A DNA stretch of 64,000 nucleotides from Phytohabitans suffuscus (lineage in GTDB: Bacteria; Actinomycetota; Actinomycetes; Mycobacteriales; Micromonosporaceae): positions 8,928,320-8,992,319 of the forward strand of contig NZ_AP022871.1 of NCBI RefSeq assembly GCF_011764565.1. Direction: 5' to 3'. Position 1 is the first letter of the stretch, and every line of letters begins with the position of its first letter. This document shows positions 55,572 to 64,000 of the stretch, one piece after another. The notes beneath the pieces were generated by a model. It was given only the letters and a program-made list of their open reading frames with translations. It did not search any database and was not told the DNA's origin. Made by a program: the position numbers and the translations under genes.

Positions 55572-56897
55572 TCAGTCCTCGGGCAGGGCGGGCAGCGGGG
55601 CGGCGTAGAGCCAGGCGTCGAAGATGCCGGCCAGCGACCGGCCGGCGTGCCGCTCGGCGAGCGCGGTGAACCGCGGCGTCGTCACCGTGCCGTGCCGGTG
55701 CGCGGCGACCCAGTCGCGCAGCAGCCGGAAGAAGACCTCGTCGCCCACCGCGTGGCGCAGCGCGTGCAGGGTCAGCGCGCCGCGCTTGTACAGCCGCTCG
55801 TCGAACATCCGGGACACGCCCGGGTCGGCGACCCGCAGGTCGGCCGGGCGGGCCCGGAGCCGCGCGTGCCACATCCGGGCCAGCGCCGCGACCGGTGGCC
55901 CGCCGGACGCGCCCGACCACAGCCACTCCGCGTACGTCGCGAAGCCCTCGTTGAGCCAGATGTGCCGCCAGTCGGCCACCGTCAGGCTGTTGCCGAACCA
56001 CTGGTGGGCCAGCTCGTGCGCGACGAGCCGCTCGTGGGTGCGCCGCCCGTCGACGTGGTTGGCGCCGAAGATCGACATGCTCTGCGCCTCGATCGGGTCG
56101 TCCAGGTCGTCGCCGGTGACGACCACCGTGTACTCGCCGAACGGGTAGGGGCCGAAGAAGCGCTGGAACGCGTGCATCATCTCGCCCTGCCGGCCGAAGT
56201 CGTGGGCGAACGGCTGGCGCAGCCGGGTCGGCACGGCGGCCCGCTGCGCCGGGGCTCCACTGTAGAGGTTGACCCGCTCGTACCGTCCGATCTGGACGCT
56301 CACCAGGTACGACGGGGTCGGCTCGGGCAGCTCGTACACCCAGGTCGTGGTGCTCGCGTTGCGCCGCCGTTCGGCCAGCGCCCCGGTCGCCACGACGGTG
56401 TACGGTGTCGCCGCGGTCACCGCGAGGCGGTAGCTCGCCTTGTCCGCCGGGTGGTCGTTGCACGGAAACCAGGACGGCGCGCCGACCGGCTGGCTGGCCA
56501 CGAGCACGCCGTCGGCCAGCTCGTCCCAGCCGATGTCGCCCCACATCCCGCTGACCGGCCGGGGCCGCCCGGCGTACCGGACCTCGACCCGGAACCGCGC
56601 CCCGGCCGGCACCGCGACGGCCGGCCGGACGTGCAGCTTCTGGCGTACGTGGGTGAACTTCGCGGCGGCGCCGTCGACGAGCACGTGGGCGACCCGCAGC
56701 CCGGCCAGGTCGAGGCTGAGCCGGGACAGCTCGTGCGTGGCGACCGCCGTGACGGTCGCCTTGCCGGTGAGCCGGTTGGTGGCCATCCGGTAGTCGAGCT
56801 CCAGGTCGTAGTGGCGGGTCCGGTAGCCGCCGTTGCCGTGCTCGGGCAGGTACGGGTCGCCGGAGCGGTCCGCGCCGGGCCGGGCGGCGGCCCTCAT
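55572..56897 (-). CDS. M1 family zinc metallopeptidase
   Basis: The 441-aa protein contains the gluzincin motif HELAHQWFGNS with NEGFATYAEWLW and an N-terminal beta-saddle (HYDLELDYRMATNRLTGKA). It is shorter than full aminopeptidase N, lacking the long C-terminal domain. ATG at 56897 overlaps the NRPS stop by ATGA, so synthesis is coupled. Zinc M1-type peptidases are known to degrade epsilon-poly-lysine in producers, which makes processing or immunity toward the NRPS product plausible. Confidence 0.9.
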   Translation of the reverse strand: MRAAARPGADRSGDPYLPEHGNGGYRTRHYDLELDYRMATNRLTGKATVTAVATHELSRLSLDLAGLRVAHVLVDGAAAKFTHVRQKLHVRPAVAVPAGARFRVEVRYAGRPRPVSGMWGDIGWDELADGVLVASQPVGAPSWFPCNDHPADKASYRLAVTAATPYTVVATGALAERRRNASTTTWVYELPEPTPSYLVSVQIGRYERVNLYSGAPAQRAAVPTRLRQPFAHDFGRQGEMMHAFQRFFGPYPFGEYTVVVTGDDLDDPIEAQSMSIFGANHVDGRRTHERLVAHELAHQWFGNSLTVADWRHIWLNEGFATYAEWLWSGASGGPPVAALARMWHARLRARPADLRVADPGVSRMFDERLYKRGALTLHALRHAVGDEVFFRLLRDWVAAHRHGTVTTPRFTALAERHAGRSLAGIFDAWLYAAPLPALPED

Positions 56898-59800
56898 CCC
56901 CGCCGCTGCGGCCGCGGCCGGTCCGGCCAGGCCGCGATCGGGTTGCCGAGCCAGCGGGAGTCGGCCGGCACCGTGTCGCCGCGGGTCACCAGCGAGCCCG
57001 GCCCGACCGCCGTCCGCGCGCCGATCGTCGCGCCGGGCAGCACGATGCCGTGCGGCCCGAGCGTCGCGCCCGCCTCGATGGTCACCTCGTCCATGCTCAT
57101 GATCCGATCATGGAACAGGTGGGTCTGCACGACGCACCCCCGGTTGACGGTCGCCCCGTCGCCGAGCCGGACCAGGTCGAACTCGGGCAGCCAGTACGTC
57201 TCCAGCCACACGCCGCGGCCGATCTTCGCGCCCATCGTGCGCAGCCAGCCGGTCAGCAGCGGCGTGCCGCTGGCCGCGCCGAGCAGCCACGGCACGGCGA
57301 GCACCTCGACGAACGTGTCGGCCAGCTCGTCGCGCCACACGAACGAGTCCCACAGCGGGCGGTCGCCGGCCCGGAAGCGGCCGACCAGCGCCCACTTCAC
57401 CGCAGTGGCGGTCGCCGCGGCCAGCGCGCCGGCGGCGAGCAGCACCAGGCCGGACAGGGCACCGGCGGCGACCGGGCCGGCCGCCTGCCACAGCGCCGCG
57501 AGGGCGGCCAGCACCAGCACCGCGAGGGCCACGCCGCACACCACCGGCACCAGGCGGAACAGCTCGACCAGCGCGCGGGCCGCCTTCAGGCGCGGCGGCG
57601 GGTCGTAGGTGCGGCTGCTGTCGGCGGCCCCGGGCGAGCGGCGCAGCGGCATCGGCGGCATGCCCAGCCACGACGAGCCCTTCTTGGCCTTGCGCGGCGC
57701 GGACGACAGGACGCCGACCAGGCCCCGCTTGGGCACCGAGCGGCCGGGCGCGGCCATCCCCGAGTTGCCCAGGAACGCCTGCTTGCCGATCCGGGTCGGC
57801 GCGACGTGCAGCCAGCCCTGCCGCAGCTCGTACGTGGCCACCATCGTGTCGTCGGCCAGGAACGCGCCGTCCGCGACCGTGGTCATCTTCGGCAGCGCGA
57901 GCACGGTGGACGCCTCCACGCCCCGCCCCACCTTCGCGCCGAGCAGCCGCAGCCAGGCCGGCGTGAGCAGGCTGGCGTACAGCGGGAACAGCCCGACCCG
58001 GGCCATGCCCATGAGCCGCTCGGTGGCCCACACCTGCCAGGCGACCCGGCTGTGCACGGGGTGGTAGCCGGCGCGCAGCCCGATGCTCAGGGCCCGCACC
58101 GCGACCAGCACCAGCAGGGCGTAGCCGGCGAGGTACGCGAGGGCGGCCAGCGGCGCGGCGACCAGGGCTCCGGCCACCGCCTCGCCGAGCGTGGCGGTGC
58201 CGGCGGTCGCGCGGGCCAGGACCGCGACGCCGGGCAGCGCGGCGACCGCCGGCAGCATGCCGAGCAGCAACGAGGTCACGCCGTACCCGGTGGCCCAGGC
58301 CCGCGAGCGGGCGGGCCGCCGCGCCGGCCAGGTGTGCCCGTCCTTGCCGGCCGGGACGGCCGGGGCACCCACCCAGCGCTGGCCGGCCGGCACCGTGCCG
58401 CGCACGGTCGAGCCGGGGCCGATCTCGGCGCCTTTGCCGACCCGCACGCCCGGCAGCAGCGTGCTGCGCGCGCCGACCCGGGCGCCGGCACCGACCCAGG
58501 TGTATCCGATGTGGACGATGTCGCCGTCGACCCAGTACCCGCGGAGGTCCACCTCCGGCTCCACGGCCGCGCCCCGGCCCAGCTTCAGCAGGCCGGTGAC
58601 CGGTGGCGCCGAGTGCAGGTCGACGTCCCGGGCGACCTCGGCGCCGAGCGCACGCGCGTACCGGCTCATCCACGCCGCGCCGGCCACGCTGTTGGCGCCG
58701 CTGAGGTCGGCGAGCCGCTCGGCGGCCCACAGCCGCAGGTGGACGCCGCCGCCGCGGGGTAGCTGCCGGGGCGCACGCCGGACAGCAGCAGCCGCGCGCC
58801 GCCGGCCGAGATGGCGATCCGGCCGACCGGGCTGAAGAGCACGAACCAGCCCAGCGCCACCCACCACCAGGAGACCGACGGCGCCCAGGCCGTGCCGAGC
58901 AGCTTGGCGAGCGCGGCCAGCACGGTCAGCCAGCGCAGCCCGACGATCGTCAGCAGCGGGGCCATGAGCAGGCTCTGGACGGCGCCGGCCCGCCGGGGCG
59001 TGGGGGCGACCTCGCGCCTGGTCGTGGCGCTCGCGCCGAGCCCGTCCAGCATCGCCGCGAGGTCGCGCAGGCGGGGGTTCTGGTACAGGTCGCCGACGGA
59101 GACCTGCGGGTGGCGCCGGCGGATCCAGGCGACCAGCTGCGCCGCCCCGAGGCTGCTCCCGCCGTTGCGGAAGAAGTCGGCGCCCGGCTCGGTGACCCGC
59201 ACGCCGAGGATCTCGGCCCACCCGTCCGCGAGCCACCGCTGCGTGGGTGACATCGCCGGCGCCGGGCCGCCCGCGGTGGGCAGCGGCCAGGGCAGCGCGG
59301 CCCGGTCCACCTTCCCGGACGTGCGGGCCGGCAGCGCGTCGACGGCGGCCAGCAGCGGCACCAGGGCGGCGGGCAGCTGCTCGCGCAGCCGGGCGGCGGC
59401 CGCGTCCGCGTCGAAGGTCTCGCCGGGCAGCACGGTCACGTAGCCGACCAGGACCTGGTTGCCGGCCTTGGTACGGCGCACCGCGGCGGCGGCGCCGGCG
59501 ACGCCGGGCAGCGCCTGGAGCGCGGCGTCGACCTCGCCCAGCTCGATCCGGCGGCCGCCGAGCTTGACCTGCTCGTCGTCGCGGCCGACGAAGACCAGCC
59601 CCTCCGGCTCGGCGCGCACCAGGTCGCCGCTGCGGTAGGCGCGGTCCCAGCCCAGCGACGGCAGCGGCGCGAACCGCTCCGCGTCCCTGGCACCGTCCAG
59701 GTAGCGGGCCAGCCCCACGCCGCCGATCACCAGCTCGCCGGTGTCGCCCATGCCGACCGGCTCGCCGGCGCCGTCGACGACCGCGAGCCGCCAGCCGGCC

Positions 59801-60750
59801 AGCGGCAGCCCGATCCGCACCGGCCCCTCGCCGGTCAGCCGGGCGGCGCAGGCCACGACCGTCGCCTCGGTCGGCCCGTAGGTGTTCCACACCTCGCGGC
59901 CGGGCACGGCGAGGCGCTCGGCCAGCTCGGGCGGGCACGCCTCGCCGCCGAAGATGAGCAGCCGTACGCCGTCGAGCGCCTCGGCCGGCCACAGCGCGGC
60001 GAGCGTCGGCACGGTCGAGACCACCGTGATGCCCCGCTCGGCCAGCCAGGGGCCGAGGTCGGCGCCGCCGCGCACCGTCGACCGGGCGGCCGGCACCAGG
60101 CAGGCGCCGTGCCGCCAGGCCAGCCACATCTCCTCGCACGAGGCGTCGAACGCCACCGACAGCCCGGCCAGCACCCGGTCGCCGGGGCCGATCGGCGCGG
60201 ACCGCAGGAACAGGCCGGCCTCGGCGTCCACGAAGGCCGCCGCCGACGCGTGGCTGACCGCGACGCCCTTGGGCCGGCCGGTCGAACCGGAGGTGAAGAT
60301 GATCCAGGCGTCGCCGTCGGGGCGCGGCTCGGTGCCCGCCGCCCGGATGCCGATCGCGCCGCCGTCGCGGAGCACCGCGCTGACGCCGGCCTCGCCGAAC
60401 ACCAGCTCCGCGCGCTCGTCCGGGTCGTCGGCGTCGACCGGCACGTACGCCGCGCCGGAGGCGAGCACGCCGAGGATCGCGACGTACAGCTCGGCGGTGC
60501 CGGATGAGATCCGGATGCCGACCCGGTCGCCGGCGCCGATGCCGACCGCCGCGAGCCGCTCGTGCACCGCCTCGACCTCGGCGGCGAGCCGCCGGTAGTC
60601 GTACACCTCGACGCCGTCGTCGAGGGCCGGCGCGTCCGGGTGCCGCGCGACCGTCTCGGCGAAGATGTCCAGCAGGGTGCGGCGGGCGGGCGCGCGGTCC
60701 GCGCTGAACACGGCGGGGGCCGCGGGCAGCAGCAGTGGCGTCAGGGTCAT
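56894..60750 (-). CDS. Pls/PosA-type single-module NRPS with membrane C-terminus
   Basis: The adenylation domain (about residues 1-490) has IIFTSGSTGRPKGVAVSH, GGEACPPELAERL, NTYGPTEATVVA, YRSGDLVR and a C-terminal GKVDRAALP. A carrier domain follows with FFRNGGSSLGAAQLV (Ser near 530). Then come alternating membrane segments and left-handed beta-helix acyltransferase-like domains (IVHIGYTWVGAGARVGARS, GPHGIVLPGATIGARTAVG). This is the architecture of epsilon-poly-L-lysine-type synthetases. The frame changes near 58755. The span is 3n+2, and one base restored gives about 1285 aa. The substrate cannot be read off safely. Confidence 0.9.
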
Positions 60751-60901
60751 CAGGCACCTTTCTGGACGGACGCGATCAAGGCGCCCGGCCAGCCGTCAAC
60801 CCTACGGCAGTTGAACTACGCGTAACCGGTGTATGTCCCGTTCGTGTCCGCCGCCACAGCGAGCCGCGACATCGAGCCGCGATGGGCGCCCGCGCGTCGA
60901 C

Positions 60902-60932
60902 GGTGGGGCCGGCACCGCTGGCCGGCCCCACC
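60902..60932 (-). terminator. Strong GC hairpin downstream of the secreted protein gene
   Basis: GGTGGGGCCGGC and GGCCGGCCCCACC form a stem of about 11 bp with a short loop, extended by CGCGCG on both sides. It lies between the stop of the minus-strand gene at 60985 and the NRPS start. Confidence 0.65.
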
Positions 60933-60953
60933 GCGCGCGTCAGGCGCCTGGGG

Positions 60954-60998
60954 TTCAGTACGCCTTGGTTCAGTACGCCTTGGTTCAGTGCGCCTGGA
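60954..60998 (-). repeat. Three 15-bp tandem copies of a gene end, each with a stop codon
   Basis: On the minus strand CAG GCG CAC TGA ACC is followed twice by AAG GCG TAC TGA ACC. The period is 15 nt, so all three TGA codons are in the frame of the secreted protein gene. Confidence 0.93.
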
Positions 60999-61679
60999 TG
61001 TAGACCACCGTCTCGTCGATCACGTTGCCGTTGCCGGCCGTGTAGTGCCCCTTGAGCGTGTAGGTCTGGCCCGCCTGCAGGCTCAGCGTCTTGAGGACCT
61101 GGTTGGAGACGCAGTTGCCACCCGCCGAGCTCACCGTCCAGCTGTGGCCCGGCACGTCCACCCCGTTCAGCTGGAGCTTGAACTGGGGTGCGGTCTTGGG
61201 CTTGATCCCGTTGCCCCGAGCGCGATCACCGCGTATCCCGCGGGCACCGACGTGGTGGCGATGCCGTTGCGGTAGTCGCCCTCGTAGCCGGAGAAGTAGA
61301 GCGTGCTGCCGTTGACGAGGTACACGTGTCCCGCGGTCGAGCACGGCCCCGTGCTGCTGCCCTGCACCTCCACCCAGAGCCGGTAGCGGTTGATGTCGCC
61401 GCCGTAGTCGGGCTCGCAGTAGTAGCTGATCCACCAGCCGCTGCTCTGCCCGAAGGAGCCCCGGTCGAGGCACGTGAGCTGGTCGTAGTACCCCTCGATG
61501 TACCAGGTGGTAGCCGCCGCGAACCCGGCCGGCGCCGCACTGGACGCACTCGCCTCGGTCACCGCGCTCGCGGCGCTCGCGGCACTCGCGGCCGGAGCCT
61601 GGGCGGCAAGCGCGGGCGTCGCCGGCACGAGGCCGACCACGAGCAGTGCGGCCACCAGACCCAGTTTTCGGATGAACAC
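60985..61679 (-). CDS. Secreted protein of unknown function
   Basis: GTG at 61679 follows AGAAGGGGG and begins FIRKLGLVAALLVVGLVPAT, a Sec signal, then an Ala/Ser linker. The mature part has WYIEGYYDQLTCLDRGSFGQ, WWISYYCEPDYGGDINRYRL and NGSTLYFSGYEGDYRNGIAT with several cysteines. After a shift near 61215 it ends QFKLQLNGVDVPGHSWTVSS and TVVYIQAH, a beta-rich segment. The span is 3n+2, and one base restored gives about 231 aa. No family is recognised. Confidence 0.7.
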
Positions 61680-61794
61680 CGTTACCCCCTTCTGGAATCG
61701 ATGCTGCACTGAAGAAGGCTAGGAGCCCGCGATAAGTCGCCGATAAGTGGAAACCGCGAGTCTCCACAGTGGATCCACGGCCGGGGCACGGCTG

Positions 61795-63075
61795 TCAGGG
61801 GGGTGGCGGGCGGCGGAGGGTGAGGGCGGAGAGGGCCAGGGCGAGGGCCGCCGTCGCGGCGGCGGACCACATGATGCCGGTGAGGGTGTGCGGGGCCAGC
61901 CACTCGGCGGTCACGAACAGGGCGGCGCCGGCGGTCCACAGTGGTGCGGAGGGCCATCGGGCGCCGGCCGCCACCTGGGCGTTGACCAGTACGAACACCA
62001 GCGCGTAGAGGGCGCCGGTCAGGGCGAACACCGGGGCGTGCCGGCCCAGGGAGGCGTAGTCGGGGCCGCCGGCCAGGCGGAACGCGAGCGCGCCGGCCAC
62101 CGCGGACGCCGCGACCAGCAGGGCGCCGGACGCGGCCACCAGCGCGGTCGCGAGCACCAGGGTGCGGCGGCTGCCGCGGGCCAGGCGGGGCAGGGCGATC
62201 ACGGTGACCACCTGCGGGGCCCAGATCGCGCCCTTGGTCAGCACCGTGCCGACCGCGTAGGCGCCGGACGACGCGGCGGGCAGCAGGTGGCGGGCGAGGA
62301 GCAGGTCGGCGTACGAGACGGCGAGCATCGCCAGGGTCGCGGAGCTGGCGGTGACGACCTGCCGGGCCCGGACGCCGCCGCCCCTCGCGGCCCGGTCGGT
62401 GGTGGCGCTGCCGGCGGGACGGTCGGCGGCGGCGCGGTCGGCGGGACAGCCGTCGGGGCGGGCGGCAGCGCGGTCGGTGGGACGGTCGGTGGGGCGGGTG
62501 AGCAGGGCCAGCGCGGGCGGGATCAGCAACGCGGTGGCGGTGCCGGCGAGGATCGAGCCGGTCAGGCCGGCGCCCAGCGCCAGGCCGGCGACCAGGCCGC
62601 CGTAGCGGCCGGCGGTCAGGACGGCCATGCCGACCGCCAGGCGCACGAACCGCTCGTCGCCCTGCAGCTCGCCCAGCCAGCGGCCGGACGTCACGAAGGC
62701 GCCCGTGTAGAGGGCGAGCGGGGCGATCGCGGCGGGCGGCAGGTGCAGCAGGGCGTCCGCGACCGGGGTCAGCGCCACCACCGCGGCGGCGCACGCGGCG
62801 GCGGTCAGCCAGGCCACCCGGCCGGTCGCGGCGCCGGGGTGGCGGGCGCGGTGGACCGCGACGGCGAGCTGCAGGCCCAGGCCGGGCACGCCGACGATGG
62901 CGGCGATCGCGGACACGGTGGCGAGCGCGCCCAGGTCGGCGGCGCTGAGCTGGCGGGCGCCGACCACCGGCACCAGGTAGGCCATGGCGTTGGCGGCGGC
63001 GCCGGCGACCGCCACCGCGGCGCCGGCCACCCCGACGCGCGGCGGCCGTGCCTGGATCGCCCCAGCCTGCGCCAT
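61795..63075 (-). CDS. Polysaccharide/oligosaccharide flippase-like membrane protein
   Basis: The 426-aa protein has about twelve membrane helices with a Wzx/MATE-like layout (AYLVPVVGARQLSAADLGALATV, VSYADLLLARHLLPAASSGAYAV, GTVLTKGAIWAPQVVTVIALPRL). A hydrophilic loop rich in repeated RPTDR/AADRPA units lies near its middle (plus positions about 62400-62500) and looks like an expanded repeat. It is divergent from the FkbM gene and likely moves a lipid-linked glycan. Confidence 0.82.
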   Translation of the reverse strand: MAQAGAIQARPPRVGVAGAAVAVAGAAANAMAYLVPVVGARQLSAADLGALATVSAIAAIVGVPGLGLQLAVAVHRARHPGAATGRVAWLTAAACAAAVVALTPVADALLHLPPAAIAPLALYTGAFVTSGRWLGELQGDERFVRLAVGMAVLTAGRYGGLVAGLALGAGLTGSILAGTATALLIPPALALLTRPTDRPTDRAAARPDGCPADRAAADRPAGSATTDRAARGGGVRARQVVTASSATLAMLAVSYADLLLARHLLPAASSGAYAVGTVLTKGAIWAPQVVTVIALPRLARGSRRTLVLATALVAASGALLVAASAVAGALAFRLAGGPDYASLGRHAPVFALTGALYALVFVLVNAQVAAGARWPSAPLWTAGAALFVTAEWLAPHTLTGIMWSAAATAALALALSALTLRRPPPP

Positions 63076-63181
63076 CGCCACCTCACTGCCCGCCGCGCGG
63101 ATCCTGTGCAGGTTACTGACGAGAAACTTGGCGGTCCACCCGGTCGCTGAAAAGCGGGCGGGGCGGCTAAGGTTCCCCACC

Positions 63182-63952
63182 ATGGCCGGCACCATCTCGT
63201 CGACGCTGAGCGCGCGGTTCGCCGCGGGGCTGCCGGCTGGGCTGCTGGGCGCGGCGATCCGCACCGTCTACCCGAGGATCGAGCCGGAGCTGGCCCGCCT
63301 GGCGTCGTACGCGCCGCGCGGCGGCACCGCCGTCGACGTCGGCGCCTGGTACGGGCCGTGGACCCGGGGCCTGCGCCGGGTCGCCGACCGGGTCGTGGCG
63401 CTGGAGCCGGCCGCCGAGCTGGCCGCGCTGGTCGCCGGCGCCTACCCCGACGTCCGGGTGGTCCGGGCGGCCGCCTCCGACCACGTGGGCACGGCGACGC
63501 TCTACCTGCCCGACGGCGGGCCGGGGGTCGGGACGTCCTCTGTGGAGGGCGGCGAGGGGCGGCCGGTGGCGGTGCCCCGGGCGACCATCGACAGCCTGGA
63601 GCTCACCGACGTCCGGTTCATGAAGATCGACGTCGAGGGGCACGAGCTGCCCGCGCTGCGCGGCGCCGAGCGGACCGTCCGGCGCGACCGGCCCCTGCTG
63701 CTGGTCGAGGTCGAGGAGCGGATCCAGCCGATCGACCCGATCCTGGCGCTGCTGGCCGGGTGGGGCTACCGGCCGTACGTGATGCCCCGCGACCGCTGGC
63801 TGCCGCTCGCGGGCTTCGACCTGGTGGCGCACCAGCGCGCGGCGGTGGGGCGGGTGCGGCACAGCTTCGCCCGGCGGGTGGTGGCGCCCTGGCCGCGCTA
63901 CGTCAACCTGGTGCTCTTCAAGCCCGAGGCCCGCGCCCCGGAGGCGTCGTGA
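63182..63952 (+). CDS. FkbM-family SAM-dependent methyltransferase
   Basis: The 256-aa protein shows GTAVDVGAWYGPWTRGLRRV (SAM site), VVALEPAAELAALV, and the FkbM hallmark FMKIDVEGHELPALRGAERT. The C-terminal WGYRPYVMPRDRWLPL region fits sugar or polyketide O-methyltransferases. It is next to the flippase and overlaps a following gene, so it may decorate a glycan. Confidence 0.9.
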   Translation: MAGTISSTLSARFAAGLPAGLLGAAIRTVYPRIEPELARLASYAPRGGTAVDVGAWYGPWTRGLRRVADRVVALEPAAELAALVAGAYPDVRVVRAAASDHVGTATLYLPDGGPGVGTSSVEGGEGRPVAVPRATIDSLELTDVRFMKIDVEGHELPALRGAERTVRRDRPLLLVEVEERIQPIDPILALLAGWGYRPYVMPRDRWLPLAGFDLVAHQRAAVGRVRHSFARRVVAPWPRYVNLVLFKPEARAPEAS

Positions 63953-64000
63953 GCGTCGGGACGGCGCGGCGCCCGTCGGTCAGCGTCCCGGTGCCCGCGT
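63949..64000 (+). CDS. Start of a further gene, possibly a family 2 glycosyltransferase (partial)
   Basis: GTG at 63949 overlaps the FkbM stop (GTGA). Only about 17 codons are visible, reading VSVGTARRPSVSVPVPA before the edge. The SVSVPVPA string is like the first strand of GT2 enzymes, but this is weak. Confidence 0.4.
   Translation, partial: MSVGTARRPSVSVPVPA

Noticed and set aside
1..64000. tRNA or rRNA genes
   Set aside because: No cloverleaf-like segment with T-loop GGTTCGANTCC or rRNA stretch was noticed by eye. A covariance-model search could not be run.

Overview
The window comes from a very GC-rich (about 73-75 %) actinomycete. Codon third positions are almost all G or C, GTG starts and 4-nt ATGA/GTGA gene overlaps are common, SARP/AfsR regulators, ECF sigma/anti-sigma pairs and a DUF222-HNH gene are present, and intergenic palindromes carry GATCGTGGACG...CGTCCACGATC arms. 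Together these suggest a Micromonosporaceae-type filamentous actinobacterium; this is inferred from style, not from a marker gene.

Region 1 (1-21 kb, minus strand) is an extracellular contractile injection system (eCIS, phage-tail-like particle). From promoter to distal end it holds a small protein, a DUF4255 tube terminator, an unknown protein, sheath, two tube proteins, a DUF5908 protein, a LysM baseplate-hub protein, a VgrG-type spike, a PAAR tip, a gp25-like protein, two baseplate-J-like wedge proteins, a P2-gpI-like tail protein, a 736-aa coiled-coil protein, a tape-measure protein, an AAA+ ATPase and an Ala-rich protein that runs off the left edge. Most neighbours overlap by 4-8 nt, so this is one operon. 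A SARP regulator lies just upstream.

Region 2 (21.3-25.4 kb) encodes a secreted GH51 arabinofuranosidase and a Tat-exported GH43-CBM42 enzyme behind an array of LacI-type operators. Region 3 (25.7-31.2 kb) holds a DUF222-HNH endonuclease, an ECF sigma factor with a membrane-anchored partner, a CorA-type transporter and an FHA protein. About 1.1 kb of REP-like palindromes follows. Region 4 (32.3-43 kb) is a glycan assembly locus: a five-gene minus operon (AfsR-like regulator, LPTM membrane protein, GT4, GT2, SDR) faces a lone GT2 and a plus operon (NAD-epimerase, UbiA phosphoribosyltransferase-like, GT4). Both glycosyltransferase types are present as paralogous pairs. Region 5 (43-46.5 kb) is an ECF sigma/anti-sigma/ABC transporter operon.

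Region 6 (46.6-55.6 kb) carries two GH43-CBM42 enzymes, divergent from a GH43_24-like galactanase with a ricin domain, then GH92, a GT4 and an F5/8C-domain protein. A LacI-type operator sits between the divergent genes, linking this region with region 2 into a probable plant-polysaccharide regulon. Region 7 (55.6-60.8 kb) is a Pls/PosA-type single-module NRPS translationally coupled to an M1 metallopeptidase. Region 8 (60.9-64 kb) has a secreted protein, a polysaccharide flippase-like protein, an FkbM methyltransferase and the first codons of a further gene.

Two features cut across the window. Seventeen sites in thirteen otherwise intact genes need one missing base restored, always in the same sense, which points to deletion errors in the sequence. 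Several genes also end in 15-18-bp tandem repeats that copy their last codons and stop codon.
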